From Amycolatopsis rifamycinica (lineage in GTDB: Bacteria; Actinomycetota; Actinomycetes; Mycobacteriales; Pseudonocardiaceae): a stretch of DNA of 64,000 bases. The position numbers and the translations under genes are program-made. The DNA lies in contig NZ_JMQI01000073.1 in NCBI RefSeq assembly GCF_000695625.1, positions 124,001-188,000 of the forward strand. The letters run 5' to 3'. Every line of letters begins with the position of its first letter. Within the stretch, counting starts at the first letter, position 1. This document shows, one piece after another, positions 36,553 through 46,084 of this stretch. The notes beneath the pieces are model-generated. The model saw nothing but the letters and a program-made list of their open reading frames with translations, ran no database searches and was not told the DNA's origin.

Positions 36553-38585
36553 CGATGACCGTGCCGGAGCAGCTCATCGCGCGCAGCAACGCGCTCGGGG
36601 CGGACCCGCGCAACACGAACTACGCCGGCGGCAACACCTCCGCCAAGGGGGCGGTGACCGACCCGGTCACCGGCTCGCCCACCGACGTCCTGTGGGTCAA
36701 GGGCTCCGGCGGCGACCTCGGCACGCTGACCGAGGCCGGGCTGGCGGTCCTGCGGCTGGACCGGCTGCGTGCCCTGGTGAACGTGTACCCGGGTGTCGAG
36801 CGCGAAGACGAGATGGTCGCCGCGTTCGACTACTGCCTGCACGGCCGCGGCGGGGCGGCGCCGTCGATCGACACGGCGATGCACGGCCTGGTCGAGGCCC
36901 CGCACGTCGACCACCTGCACCCGGACTCCGGGATCGCGCTGGCCACGGCGGCCGACGGCCCGGCGCTGACCAAGGAGTGCTTCGGCGACCGGGTCGCGTG
37001 GGTGGACTGGCGGCGGCCCGGGTTCCAACTGGGCCTGGACATCGCCGCGGTCAAGGCGGCGAACCCGCAGGCCATCGGCGTGATCCTCGGCGGGCACGGC
37101 ATCACCGCGTGGGGCGCGACCTCGGAAGAGTGCCAGGCCCACTCCCTGGAGATCATCCGGACCGCCGAGGAGTTCCTTGCGTCCCGGGGTGCTCCGGAGC
37201 CGTTCGGGCCGGTCGTCCCGGGCTTCGAAGCACTGCCCGTCCTCAACCGGCGGGCGCGGGCGGCCGCGCTGGCACCGGTGATCCGCGGGCTCGCCTCGAC
37301 CGACCAGCGGGTCGTCGGCCACTACACCGACAGCGACGTCGTGCTCGAGTTCCTCGCGAGGGAGAAGCTCCAGCCGCTCGCCGCGTTGGGCACGTCGTGC
37401 CCGGACCACTTCCTGCGCACCAAGGTCCGGCCCCTGGTCGTGGACCTCCCCGCGACCGCGCCGCTGGAGGACGTCGTCGCGCGGCTGAAGGAGCTGCACG
37501 CCGAGTACCGCGACTCCTACCGCGCCTACTACGAGCGGCACGCCGACGCCGATTCGCCCGCCATGCGCGGGGCCGACCCGGCGATCGTGCTCGTCCCCGG
37601 TGTCGGGATGTTCTCCTTCGGCAAGGACAAGCAGACCGCGCGGGTGGCGGGCGAGTTCTACGTCAACGCGATCAACGTGATGCGCGGCGCCGAGGCGGTG
37701 TCCACCTACGCGCCCATCCCGGAAAGCGAGAAGTTCCGGATCGAGTACTGGGCGCTGGAAGAGGCGAAGCTCCAGCGGATGCCGAAGCCGAAGCCGCTGG
37801 CCGGGCGGATCGCGCTGGTCACCGGGGCCGGCTCCGGCATCGGCAAGGCCATCGCCCAGCGGCTCGCCGCCGAGGGTGCCTGCGTGGCCATCGCCGACCT
37901 GAACGGTGAGGCCGCCGCGGAGGTGGCGGCCGGGATCGGGAACGCGGACAAGGCGGTCTCGTTCCTCGCCGACGTCACCCATGCCGACGCCGTGCAGGCC
38001 GCCATCGACGCCACCGTGCTCGCCTTCGGCGGCATCGACCTGGTGGTGAACAACGCCGGGCTGTCCATCTCGAAGCCGTTGCTGGAGACCACCGAACGCG
38101 ACTGGGACCTGCAGCACGACGTGATGGCCAAGGGCTCGTTCCTGGTCGCCCGCGCGGCGGCCAAGGCCATGATCGACCAGGGCATCGGCGGCGACATCGT
38201 CTACATTTCGTCGAAGAACTCGGTGTTCGCGGGCCCGAACAACGTCGCCTACGGTGCCGCGAAGGCCGACCAGGCCCACCAGGTCCGGCTCCTGGCCGCC
38301 GAACTCGGCGCGCACGGCATCCGCGTGAACGGCGTGAACCCCGACGGCGTCGTCCAGGGCTCCGGCATCTTCGCCGGCGGCTGGGGCGCCCAGCGGGCCG
38401 CCGTGTACGGCGTCGAGGAGTCGAAGCTCGGCGAGTTCTACGCCCAGCGGACCATCCTCAAGCGCGAAGTGCTGCCCGAACACGTGGCCGCCGCGGTGTT
38501 CGCCCTCACCGGCGGCGACCTCACCCACACCACCGGGCTGCACGTGCCGGTGGACGCCGGGGTGGCCGCCGCGTTCCTGCGCTAG
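36549..38585 (+). CDS. rhaD: Bifunctional rhamnulose-1-phosphate aldolase / short-chain dehydrogenase
   Basis: 678 residues. Residues about 1-400 are a class II aldolase: zinc ligands in HVDHLHPDSGIA and GGHGITAW, and a glutamate in ALTKECFGD. Residues about 425-678 are an SDR domain with TGAGSGIGKAIAQRL, NNAG and the catalytic pair in AYGAAKA. The fusion is the RhaEW/RhaD-DH type: the aldolase splits L-rhamnulose-1-phosphate into DHAP and L-lactaldehyde, and the dehydrogenase oxidises the lactaldehyde. That keeps a toxic aldehyde within one polypeptide. ATGA coupling links it to rhaI. Confidence 0.92.
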   Translation: MTMTVPEQLIARSNALGADPRNTNYAGGNTSAKGAVTDPVTGSPTDVLWVKGSGGDLGTLTEAGLAVLRLDRLRALVNVYPGVEREDEMVAAFDYCLHGRGGAAPSIDTAMHGLVEAPHVDHLHPDSGIALATAADGPALTKECFGDRVAWVDWRRPGFQLGLDIAAVKAANPQAIGVILGGHGITAWGATSEECQAHSLEIIRTAEEFLASRGAPEPFGPVVPGFEALPVLNRRARAAALAPVIRGLASTDQRVVGHYTDSDVVLEFLAREKLQPLAALGTSCPDHFLRTKVRPLVVDLPATAPLEDVVARLKELHAEYRDSYRAYYERHADADSPAMRGADPAIVLVPGVGMFSFGKDKQTARVAGEFYVNAINVMRGAEAVSTYAPIPESEKFRIEYWALEEAKLQRMPKPKPLAGRIALVTGAGSGIGKAIAQRLAAEGACVAIADLNGEAAAEVAAGIGNADKAVSFLADVTHADAVQAAIDATVLAFGGIDLVVNNAGLSISKPLLETTERDWDLQHDVMAKGSFLVARAAAKAMIDQGIGGDIVYISSKNSVFAGPNNVAYGAAKADQAHQVRLLAAELGAHGIRVNGVNPDGVVQGSGIFAGGWGAQRAAVYGVEESKLGEFYAQRTILKREVLPEHVAAAVFALTGGDLTHTTGLHVPVDAGVAAAFLR

Positions 38586-38593
38586 GAGAGCCC

Positions 38594-40015
38594 ATGACGC
38601 TCGACCGCATCACCCCGCGCCGCACCCGCGTCGGCCTCGTTTCCGGCGGGCTCGGGGCGTACTGGCCGCAGTTCCCGGCGCTGCTGCCCCAGCTGCGGGC
38701 TTCGGCCCGGCGCGTCACCGAGCGGCTGTCCACCCTGGACTGCGAGGTGGTCGACGCGGGCTTCGTCTCCGACGCCGTCGAGGGCGCGGCCGCCGCCGAA
38801 AAGCTGCGGGTGGCCGGGTGCGACCTGATCGTCGGGTTCCTCACGACGTACCTGACGTCGAGCATGCTGGCGCCGGTCGCGCAGCGTTCGGGCGCGCCGG
38901 TGCTGCTGCTGAACCTGCAGCCCACCGAGGCGATGGACCACGAGTCCTTCGATACCGGCGCCTGGCTGGCCTACTGCGGCGCCTGCCCGCTGCCGGAGAT
39001 GGCCAACGCCTTCCGGCGCCTCGGCGTCGAATTCCGCTCGGTGTCCGGGTACCTGGAGGATCCGCGCGCCTGGACGCGGATTTCCCGCTGGATCAAGGCG
39101 GCCGGCGTCCGGGCGGCGCTGCGGCACGGCCGCCACGGCCTGCTCGGGCACCTCTACCCGGGCATGCTGGACGTCGCCACCGACCCGACGCTGGTGCCGG
39201 CCCAGCTCGGCGGGCACCTCGAGATCCTGGAGGTCGACGACCTGCGGGTGCGCGTCGAGGAGGTCACCGACGAGGAGACCGCCGCGCGCGTCGCGCTGGC
39301 CCGGGAAGTGTTCACTGTAGACGAGTCCGTTGTGGACGAAGACTTCGCATGGGGCGCCCGGGTTTCGGTGGCGCTGGATCGGCTCGTCGCGGACTTCGCG
39401 CTCGACTCGCTGGCCTACTACCACCGCGGCCTGGACGGCGAAACCCACGAACGCGTCGGCGCCGGGTTCATCCTCGGCGCGTCGCTGCTCACCGCCCGCG
39501 GCATCCCGGCGGTCGGCGAGTACGAGCTGCGGACGTCCCTGGCCATGCTGGTCATGGACCGGCTCGGCGCCGGTGGCTCGTTCACCGAGCTGCAGGCGCT
39601 GAACTTCCGCGATCGGGTGGTCGAGATGGGCCACGACGGGCCGGCGCACCTGGGCATCAGCGCCCGCAAGCCGCTGTTGCGCGGCCTGGGCGTCTACCAC
39701 GGCAAGCGCGGCTGGGGCGTGTCGGTGGAGTTCGACGTCCAGCACGGGCCGGTGACGCTGTGCGGGCTCGGGCAAGGCCGCGACGGGACGTTCACGCTCA
39801 TCGCGTCCGAAGGCACGGTGGTGCCCGGGCCGCTGCTGCGGATCGGCAACACGACCTCCCGCGTCGACTTCGGCTGCGACCCGGGGGAGTGGACCGACGC
39901 CTGGTCCGCGAGCGGCATCGCGCACCACTGGGCGCTCGGCACCGGCCACCGCGTCGCCGAGCTGACGGCCGTCGCGGACCTGCTCGGCCTCCAGCTGACG
40001 GTGGTGCGCCCGTGA
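38594..40015 (+). CDS. L-fucose/L-arabinose isomerase family protein in the rhamnose operon
   Basis: 473 residues, homologous to L-fucose/L-arabinose isomerases: the N-terminal VGLVSGGLGAYWPQFP and FLTTYLTSSMLAPV, and metal-region motifs GEYELRTSLAMLVMDRLG and FDVQHGPVTLCGL. The operon already encodes a dedicated rhamnose isomerase, so this gene is unexpected. It could isomerise a second 6-deoxyhexose (for example L-fucose) entering by the same transporter, or act on a side product. The shared downstream kinase and aldolase would allow such branching. The reaction is not known. Confidence 0.8.
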   Translation: MTLDRITPRRTRVGLVSGGLGAYWPQFPALLPQLRASARRVTERLSTLDCEVVDAGFVSDAVEGAAAAEKLRVAGCDLIVGFLTTYLTSSMLAPVAQRSGAPVLLLNLQPTEAMDHESFDTGAWLAYCGACPLPEMANAFRRLGVEFRSVSGYLEDPRAWTRISRWIKAAGVRAALRHGRHGLLGHLYPGMLDVATDPTLVPAQLGGHLEILEVDDLRVRVEEVTDEETAARVALAREVFTVDESVVDEDFAWGARVSVALDRLVADFALDSLAYYHRGLDGETHERVGAGFILGASLLTARGIPAVGEYELRTSLAMLVMDRLGAGGSFTELQALNFRDRVVEMGHDGPAHLGISARKPLLRGLGVYHGKRGWGVSVEFDVQHGPVTLCGLGQGRDGTFTLIASEGTVVPGPLLRIGNTTSRVDFGCDPGEWTDAWSASGIAHHWALGTGHRVAELTAVADLLGLQLTVVRP

Positions 40016-41421
40016 AGCGGGTCGCGGCCGTCGACCTCGGCGCGTCCAGCGGGCGGGTGGTGGCCGGCAGCGTGGGGCCTGGCGTGCTGAGCGCCGAGGA
40101 GGTCCGGCGCTTCCCGAACGGCGGAGTCCGCGCCGGGCCGTCGCTGTACTGGGACATCCTGGGCCTGTACCGCGAGACCCTGGCCGGGATCCGCGAAGCC
40201 GGACGCCTCGACGGCATCGGCATCGACTCCTGGGCCGTCGACTACGGGCTGCTGGACGAGCGCGGCGCGCTGCTCGGCAACCCGGTCTGCTACCGCGACC
40301 CGCGCACGGACGGCGTGCCGGAATCGGTCTCGGCCCGGGTTTCCGACCGCGAGCTCTACGACGTGACGGGGCTGCAGCGGCTGCCGTTCAACACCCTCTA
40401 CCAGCTGGTCTCGGAGCGCGGCCGCCTCGACGCGGCCTCGACGATGCTGCTCATCCCCGACCTGCTGAACTACTGGCTGACCGGGACGATCGGCGCCGAG
40501 CGGACGAACGCCTCGACCACGCAGCTGTACGACGTCCGCGCGCGGGCTTGGGCCACTTCACTGGCCTCGCGCGTCGGGATCCCGCCTCGGCTGCTGCCGC
40601 CACTGCGCGACCCCGGCACGGTGGTGGGCACGGCGGCCGAGCTGGGCGGCCTGCCGGTGGTGGCGGTCGGCTCCCACGACACGGCGTCGGCGGTGGTCGC
40701 CGTGCCCGCCGGCCCCGGCGCGAACTTCGCGTACATCTCGACCGGCACGTGGTCCCTGGCCGGGCTGGAGCTGCCGGCGCCGGAGCTGAGCGACGAGGCA
40801 CTGGCGGCGAACTTCACCAACGAGGGCGGCGTCGACGGCACGATCCGGTTCCTGCGCAACGTGATGGGCCTGTGGGTGCTGTCGGAGACCTTGCGCACGT
40901 GGTCGTGCCCGCAGGACCTGCCGGCGCTCCTGGCCGCCGCCGCTTCGGCACCCGCGCTGGCGGCGGTGGTGGACATCGACGCCCCGGCGTTCCTGCCCCC
41001 GGGCGACATGCCGGCCCGGCTGGTCGCGGCGTGCCGGGCCACGGGCCAGCGCCCGCCGTCCGGCCGGGCGGCGGTGGTCCGCTGCATCGTGGACAGCTTG
41101 GCGCTGGCCCACCGCCGCGCGATCCAGGCGGCGGCCCGCGTTTCCGGTCGTCCGGTCGACGTGATCCACCTGGTGGGCGGCGGTGCCCGCAACGAGCTGC
41201 TGTGCCAATCGACGGCGGACGCGTGCGGGGTCCCGGTCCTGGCCGGCCCGGTCGAGGCGGCGGCGCTGGGCAACGTGCTGGTCCAGGCCCGTGCGCTGGG
41301 GGAGGACCTGCCGGACCTGGCGGCGATGCGGGCGTTGGTCCGGCAGACGCAGGAGATCCGGCGTTATGAGCCGTCAGGCAGCGCGGATTGGGCGGCGGCG
41401 GAGGCTCGCCTGCACGGCTGA
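40012..41421 (+). CDS. rhaB: Rhamnulokinase
   Basis: 469 residues from GTG at 40012, overlapping the previous stop (GTGA). The FGGY/ASKHA fold is complete: phosphate loop AAVDLGASSGRVVAG, substrate region GIGIDSWAVDYGLLD, ATP-binding YISTGTWSLAGLE and adenosine motif VIHLVGGGARNELLC. It phosphorylates L-rhamnulose at C1 before aldol cleavage. It is the last gene of the operon; 93 bp separate it from the next LacI gene. Confidence 0.93.
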   Translation: MKRVAAVDLGASSGRVVAGSVGPGVLSAEEVRRFPNGGVRAGPSLYWDILGLYRETLAGIREAGRLDGIGIDSWAVDYGLLDERGALLGNPVCYRDPRTDGVPESVSARVSDRELYDVTGLQRLPFNTLYQLVSERGRLDAASTMLLIPDLLNYWLTGTIGAERTNASTTQLYDVRARAWATSLASRVGIPPRLLPPLRDPGTVVGTAAELGGLPVVAVGSHDTASAVVAVPAGPGANFAYISTGTWSLAGLELPAPELSDEALAANFTNEGGVDGTIRFLRNVMGLWVLSETLRTWSCPQDLPALLAAAASAPALAAVVDIDAPAFLPPGDMPARLVAACRATGQRPPSGRAAVVRCIVDSLALAHRRAIQAAARVSGRPVDVIHLVGGGARNELLCQSTADACGVPVLAGPVEAAALGNVLVQARALGEDLPDLAAMRALVRQTQEIRRYEPSGSADWAAAEARLHG

Positions 41422-41478
41422 GCCGGCCGGCTCGGCGAGCCGACGGACAACGCCGTCCGTGCCCTTCGCCCGCGACGG

Positions 41479-41496
41479 TGGGAGAGCGCTCTCACA
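41479..41496. promoter_or_regulatory. GAGAGCGCTCTC operator upstream of the second LacI gene
   Basis: The core GAGAGCGCTCTC (41482-41493) is a perfect 12-bp palindrome, extended to TGGGAGAGCGCTCTCACA with one mismatched pair. It ends 18 bp before the GTG of the LacI gene. The same core recurs at 47581-47592 and 47720-47731, so it is most likely this regulator's own operator; it resembles CebR-type boxes (TGGGAGCGCTCCCA). Confidence 0.8.
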
Positions 41497-41514
41497 GCGT
41501 GCTACAAAAGACGG

Positions 41515-42546
41515 GTGACGACGCAGCCGCCCACCCTGGAGGACGTCGCGCGGGTCGCCGGCGTCTCGCGCGCCACGGTCTCCCGCGTGGTGAACAGCGT
41601 GCGCAACGTCGATCCCAAGCTGCGTGAGACGGTCGAACGGGCCATCGCCGACACCGGGTACGTGCCGAACCGGGCGGCCCGCTCGCTGGTCACCCGGCGC
41701 ACCGGGGGGATCGCGCTCGTCGTGTCGGAGCCGGAGCGGCACGTCGAGGCCTTCACCGGCGGTGTGTTCGGTGACCCCTTCTTCGGCCGGGTCGTCGAAG
41801 GCGTCATCGCGCACCTGCGGCCCCACGGGCTGCACCCGCTGCTGATGCTCGTCGACAGCGACGAAGAGCGCGAGAAGCTGATCCCGAAGCTGCGCCAGGA
41901 GCAGGTGAGCGGGGTGCTGCTGATCTCGCTGCACCCGGCGGAGGACCCGCTGCCGCACGTGCTGACCGGCGCGGGGGTCCCCACGGCGCTGTTCGCCCGG
42001 CCGGGCCGACCGGCGCCGGTCTGCTACGTCGACGTCGCCCACCAGGACGGCGCCCGGCTCGCGGCGGAGCGGCTCGTCCGGCGCGGCTGTCACCGCATCG
42101 CGACGATCGCGGGCCCGGCGGGCACCCCGGCGGGGCAGGACCGGCTGGCCGGGTTCCGCGACGCGATGGCCCGCCGCGGCTACGCGTACGTGGCGGTCGC
42201 CGAGGGCGATTTCACCGAGCAGGGCGGCGAACGGGCGATGGAGCGCCTGCTCGCCGAGGACCCCGCGCTGGACGGGCTCTTCGTGGCCAACGACCTGATG
42301 GCGTACGGCGCCCTGACGGTGTTGCGCGAAGCGGGCAAGCGCGTCCCGGAGGACGTGGCCGTGGTCGGCTTCGACGACAGCCGGGTCGCGCTCAGCTGCC
42401 GCCCCCGGCTGACGACCGTCCGCCAGCCGGTCGAGGCGATGGGCGCGGCGATGGCCCGCATGGTGCTCGAGCGCGTGGCCGATCCGGCCCTGCGCGCGGA
42501 GTCGGTGATCTTCGACCCGGAACTGGTGGTCCGCGACTCGGCCTGA
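41515..42546 (+). CDS. LacI-family regulator of the secreted glycosidase regulon
   Basis: 343 residues from GTG at 41515. The DNA-binding domain reads TLEDVARVAGVSRATVSRVVN, with hinge RAARSLVTRRTGGIALVV, and the effector domain is standard (ANDLMAYGALTVLRE, VGFDDSRVA). An identical operator core lies before this gene and at both promoters of the divergent DUF1996 and glycosidase genes 5-6 kb away. I infer an autoregulated repressor of extracellular polysaccharide breakdown. GH31, immediately downstream, lacks the box but has CAACGTTG (42766-42773). Confidence 0.9.
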   Translation: MTTQPPTLEDVARVAGVSRATVSRVVNSVRNVDPKLRETVERAIADTGYVPNRAARSLVTRRTGGIALVVSEPERHVEAFTGGVFGDPFFGRVVEGVIAHLRPHGLHPLLMLVDSDEEREKLIPKLRQEQVSGVLLISLHPAEDPLPHVLTGAGVPTALFARPGRPAPVCYVDVAHQDGARLAAERLVRRGCHRIATIAGPAGTPAGQDRLAGFRDAMARRGYAYVAVAEGDFTEQGGERAMERLLAEDPALDGLFVANDLMAYGALTVLREAGKRVPEDVAVVGFDDSRVALSCRPRLTTVRQPVEAMGAAMARMVLERVADPALRAESVIFDPELVVRDSA

Positions 42547-42556
42547 CGCGCCGGGT

Positions 42557-42691
42557 CCTGGTCGCACGCTGCTCGGCCTCGTCCACCACCTGACCTTCGC
42601 CGAGCGGGTCCGGTTCGGCCACCACGCCGCTGGTGGCCCGGACCCTGGGGACGGGGGGATGGCGGTCCCGGAGGGGCGCACCCCGGCGTGA
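42557..42691 (+). pseudogene. Possible remnant of a DinB/DUF664-like gene
   Basis: Reading from 42557, the frame gives GRTLLGLVHHLTFAERVRF, closely resembling the TLLGLVKHLA.VE..YF segment near the N-terminus of DUF664/DinB-like proteins. There is no start codon or upstream part of the family, and the frame degenerates and stops at 42691. I read it as a short leftover of a lost gene between the LacI and GH31 genes; chance resemblance cannot be excluded. Confidence 0.35.
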
Positions 42692-42813
42692 CCGGCCGCT
42701 GATCTGTCCGGGACAAGTTCCCGCCGGTGGTCTGGACATCGCCGGAGGCGCTGTGCTCAGCTTTCCAACGTTGTAACGCCGCCGAGTCCCCTTCACCGGA
42801 ACGGAGTTCCCCC

Positions 42814-45800
42814 GTGCGGACCAGAACCGCCAGATCCATCCGGCGCGCCTGCGCGCTCGCCGTCGCCGGGAGCGCCGTCGCGGCGGTGACCGTCGCGACG
42901 CCCGCCGTGGCCGGGCCCGTGCGCCAGACCGTCACCGCCGGGAACGCCCGCTTCCAGGTGCTGTCCCCGACCCTGATCCGTACCGAGTACGCCGGCGACG
43001 GCCGCTTCACCGACGCGGCCACCTTCAACGCCGTCGGCCGCGGGGCCTTCACACCGACGCCCTACACGAGCACGGTGTCCGGCGGCGTCCTCACCATCCG
43101 CACGAGCGCGACGACGCTGACCTACCGCCTGAACTCGGGCCCGTTCGACGGCGGCAACCTCGAGGTCCGCACGAACGCCGGCGCGACCCCGGTGCTCGCC
43201 GCCCCGTGGCGCCACCTGACCTGCGCGACCGGCGCCCGGTGCGAGGCCGAGGACCTCACGACCGACGGCCTCGGCGTGGCCACCGACCACTCCGGCTACA
43301 CCGGCGAAGGCTTCCTCGCCGGCTTCGAGAGCACCGGCAACTCGGTGACGGCGGACGTCCTCGCGCCCGCCGCGGGCACGTACTCGCTGACCGCGCGCTA
43401 CGCCAACGGCCAAGGCGGGGACGGCCAGCACGTCACCCGCACCCTGAGCGTTTCGGTCGACGGCGGCGCGGCCCAGAAGCTCACCCTGCCCGCGACGGCC
43501 GACTGGAACGCCTGGGCGCTCGCCTCGGTCCCGGTCACCCTCGGCGCCGGCCACCACAGCGTCCGCCTCGAGCGGACGGCGGGCGATTCCGGCAACGTCA
43601 ACCTCGACGGCCTGGCCGTCCTGACCACCGGAGCGCCCTTCCCGCCGGCCTCGGCGCGCGCGTTCACCGGCTGCCCGGCCGGGGTGAGCTGCGAGGCCGA
43701 AGCCGGGCTGCGCTCCGGATCCGCCGTCGTCGCGACCGACCACACCGGGTACGCCGGGCGCGGGTTCGTCGCCGAGCTCAACCGCGCCTCGACGCTGACC
43801 CACCGCGTCGCGGACGTCCCGGCCGACGGCACGTACCTGCTGCACGTCCGGTACGCCAACGGCACCGGCGGCGACGGCCGCCACGAGACGAGAACCGCGC
43901 CGGTCACCGCGAACGGCGTCACCCGCACGCTGTCGCTGCCGGCCACCGACGGCTGGGACGCGTGGCAGAGCGCGTCCGTGCCGGTCGACCTCAAGGCGGG
44001 CACGAACGACGTCGTCCTCGCCTGCCCCGAGGACACCAGCTGCCACGTCAACATCGACACCGTCGCCGTCACCCCGGCCGGGGGCACCGCCCCGCCGCCG
44101 CACCTCGCGCTCGGTGGCTACCGGCGCGGTCTCGACGGCGTCAACGGCGACAACGGCGGGCCGTCGACCACCGAAGGCCTGCTGCACTCCGACGGCTGGT
44201 ACCTGCTCGACGACACCCCCTCCGCGCTGTACGACACGCGCACCCGCGCGGTGACGCAGCGGCCGCCCCACGGCGGAAACCCCTACCAGGACGGCTACCT
44301 CTTCACCTTCGGCCACGACTACAAGGCCGGGCTGCGCGACCTCGCGACCCTCACCGGGCCGCCGCAGCTGCTGCCGCGCTGGGCCTACGGCGTCTGGTAC
44401 TCCGAGTACATCGACCGCACCGCGGCCGACTACCGCGACACGATCCTGCCGCGGTTCCGCAGCGAAGGCGTCCCGCTGGACGTCCTGGTGACCGACACGG
44501 ACTTCAAGGCGCCGGACACGTGGAACGGCTGGCAGGTCGACACCGCGAAGTTCCCCGACCCGGCCGGCTTCTTCGCCTGGTCGAAGGCCCAGGGCCTGCA
44601 CAACAACCTCAACATCCACCCCAGCATCATGGGTTCCGACCCGCAGTTCGCCCGCGCCCAGGCGACGGCGAAGGGCAAGCTGGCCAAGTCGAACTGCGGC
44701 ACCGACTGCTACGTCTTCGACTGGGGCGACCCGGACCAGCTCAAGGCCTACCTCGACCTGCACGCCGGGATGATGCGGCAGGGCAACGACTTCTGGTGGC
44801 TCGACTGGTGCTGCGACGCCTCACGCTCGAGCCTGCCCGGCGTCACCCCGGACGCCTGGATCAACCAGCAGTACGCCGACCTCGCGGCCCCGGCGACCGG
44901 TCGCGGGTTCGTCATCTCCCGGGCGTACGGCTCGCTGCAGGCCGGCGGCTACGGCGGCCCGACCGGGCTGGCGACGGGACCGTGGGCGGACAAGCGCAGC
45001 ACCCTCCACTTCACCGGCGACACGTCCTCGACCTGGGGGACGCTGCGGATGGAGGTCGGCATCACGCCGGCGGAGTCGGCGGCGACGGGCATGTCGGCGA
45101 TCAGCCACGACATCGGCGGCCACAACGACACGACCGGCCTGCGCGGCAGCGAGACCTACACCTCCGGCGGCCAGCAGCACCAGACGTTCAAGCTGCCGGA
45201 CGACCTGTACGCGCGGTGGGTGCAGCTGGGCACGTTCCAGCCGATCGACCGCCTGCACAGCAACCACAGCGACCGGCTGCCCTGGCAGTACGGCGACGCG
45301 GCCAAGTCGTCGGCGACGAAGTTCCTGAACCTGCGGGAAAACCTGGTTCCCTACACCTACACGCTGGCCCAGGAAGCCGCGACGACCGGCGTTCCCGTCG
45401 TGCGTCCGACGTACCTGGAGTACCCGGAGGAGCCGGGCGCGTACGCGGCGGCCCAGAGCGAGTACTTCTACGGGCCGGACATGCTGGTGGCGCCGGTGAC
45501 GTCCCCGGGTGCTTCGGCGACGACGCCGGTGTGGTTCCCGCCGGGCCAGTGGACGGACTACTTCACCGGCAAGACGTACACGGGCGGGACCACCCAGCAG
45601 GTCACGTCGGACCTGGGCACGATGCCGGTGTTCCTCCGCGCGGGCGGCATCACGGTGACCCGCACGGCGGACGTCACCAACGACGTCCAGAACCCGCTGA
45701 ACCGCGCGACGGTGACGGTGGCGCCGGGTGGCTCGGGGACGTTCTCGCTGTATGAGGACAACGGGGTGTCGTCGGCGCGTTCGTCGTCGGCGAAGATCAC

Positions 45801-46038
45801 CTACACCGAGCGCTCCGGGGCGCACACGGTGACGGTGGCCTCGCCGGTGGGCTCGTTCCAGGCGGCGCCCCGCGAGTGGACGGTGAAGTTCCTCGGTGTC
45901 GCGTCGGCTCCCGACCGGGTGAAGGTGGGCACCGGCTGGGCACCGTCGACGGCGTGGAAGTGGGACGCGGCCACGAAGACGCTGACGGTGACCGCGCCGG
46001 CCCGCCCGGGCCGGGCACCGGTGACGGTCTCGTACTGA
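42814..46038 (+). CDS. Secreted GH31 alpha-glycosidase with two inserted CBM35-like modules
   Basis: 1074 residues from GTG at 42814; the signal peptide ends near TVATPAVAG. Two homologous CBM35/CBM6-like modules (about residues 145-270 and 290-425; CEAEDLTTDGL and CEAEAGLRSGS, both ending N-NxDxxAV) sit between the N-terminal beta domain and the catalytic barrel. GH31 catalytic residues are visible: nucleophile Asp664 in WWLDWCCDAS and acid/base Asp736 in FTGDTSSTW. The C-terminal beta domains include FLRAGGI. GH31 enzymes release alpha-linked glucose, xylose or related sugars. The insertion of paired CBMs inside the N-terminal half is unusual and suggests action on a solid or branched glucan. 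The exact substrate is unknown. Confidence 0.9.
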   Translation: MRTRTARSIRRACALAVAGSAVAAVTVATPAVAGPVRQTVTAGNARFQVLSPTLIRTEYAGDGRFTDAATFNAVGRGAFTPTPYTSTVSGGVLTIRTSATTLTYRLNSGPFDGGNLEVRTNAGATPVLAAPWRHLTCATGARCEAEDLTTDGLGVATDHSGYTGEGFLAGFESTGNSVTADVLAPAAGTYSLTARYANGQGGDGQHVTRTLSVSVDGGAAQKLTLPATADWNAWALASVPVTLGAGHHSVRLERTAGDSGNVNLDGLAVLTTGAPFPPASARAFTGCPAGVSCEAEAGLRSGSAVVATDHTGYAGRGFVAELNRASTLTHRVADVPADGTYLLHVRYANGTGGDGRHETRTAPVTANGVTRTLSLPATDGWDAWQSASVPVDLKAGTNDVVLACPEDTSCHVNIDTVAVTPAGGTAPPPHLALGGYRRGLDGVNGDNGGPSTTEGLLHSDGWYLLDDTPSALYDTRTRAVTQRPPHGGNPYQDGYLFTFGHDYKAGLRDLATLTGPPQLLPRWAYGVWYSEYIDRTAADYRDTILPRFRSEGVPLDVLVTDTDFKAPDTWNGWQVDTAKFPDPAGFFAWSKAQGLHNNLNIHPSIMGSDPQFARAQATAKGKLAKSNCGTDCYVFDWGDPDQLKAYLDLHAGMMRQGNDFWWLDWCCDASRSSLPGVTPDAWINQQYADLAAPATGRGFVISRAYGSLQAGGYGGPTGLATGPWADKRSTLHFTGDTSSTWGTLRMEVGITPAESAATGMSAISHDIGGHNDTTGLRGSETYTSGGQQHQTFKLPDDLYARWVQLGTFQPIDRLHSNHSDRLPWQYGDAAKSSATKFLNLRENLVPYTYTLAQEAATTGVPVVRPTYLEYPEEPGAYAAAQSEYFYGPDMLVAPVTSPGASATTPVWFPPGQWTDYFTGKTYTGGTTQQVTSDLGTMPVFLRAGGITVTRTADVTNDVQNPLNRATVTVAPGGSGTFSLYEDNGVSSARSSSAKITYTERSGAHTVTVASPVGSFQAAPREWTVKFLGVASAPDRVKVGTGWAPSTAWKWDAATKTLTVTAPARPGRAPVTVSY

Positions 46039-46046
46039 GGCTCGGT

Positions 46047-46084
46047 GAAGGGGAGCCGGACCGTCGGCGGTCCGGCTCCCCTTC
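46047..46084. terminator. Bidirectional terminator hairpin between GH31 and DUF4142
   Basis: GAAGGGGAGCCGGACCG and CGGTCCGGCTCCCCTTC form a perfect 17-bp stem with a TCGG loop. It begins eight bases after the GH31 stop and includes the stop codon of the convergent DUF4142 gene. There is no long T-tract; stem strength and position support termination in both directions. Confidence 0.75.

Noticed and set aside
42793..44763. Large open frame opposite GH31
   Set aside because: Shadow of third-position GC in the GH31 gene, which has signal peptide, CBMs and catalytic residues.
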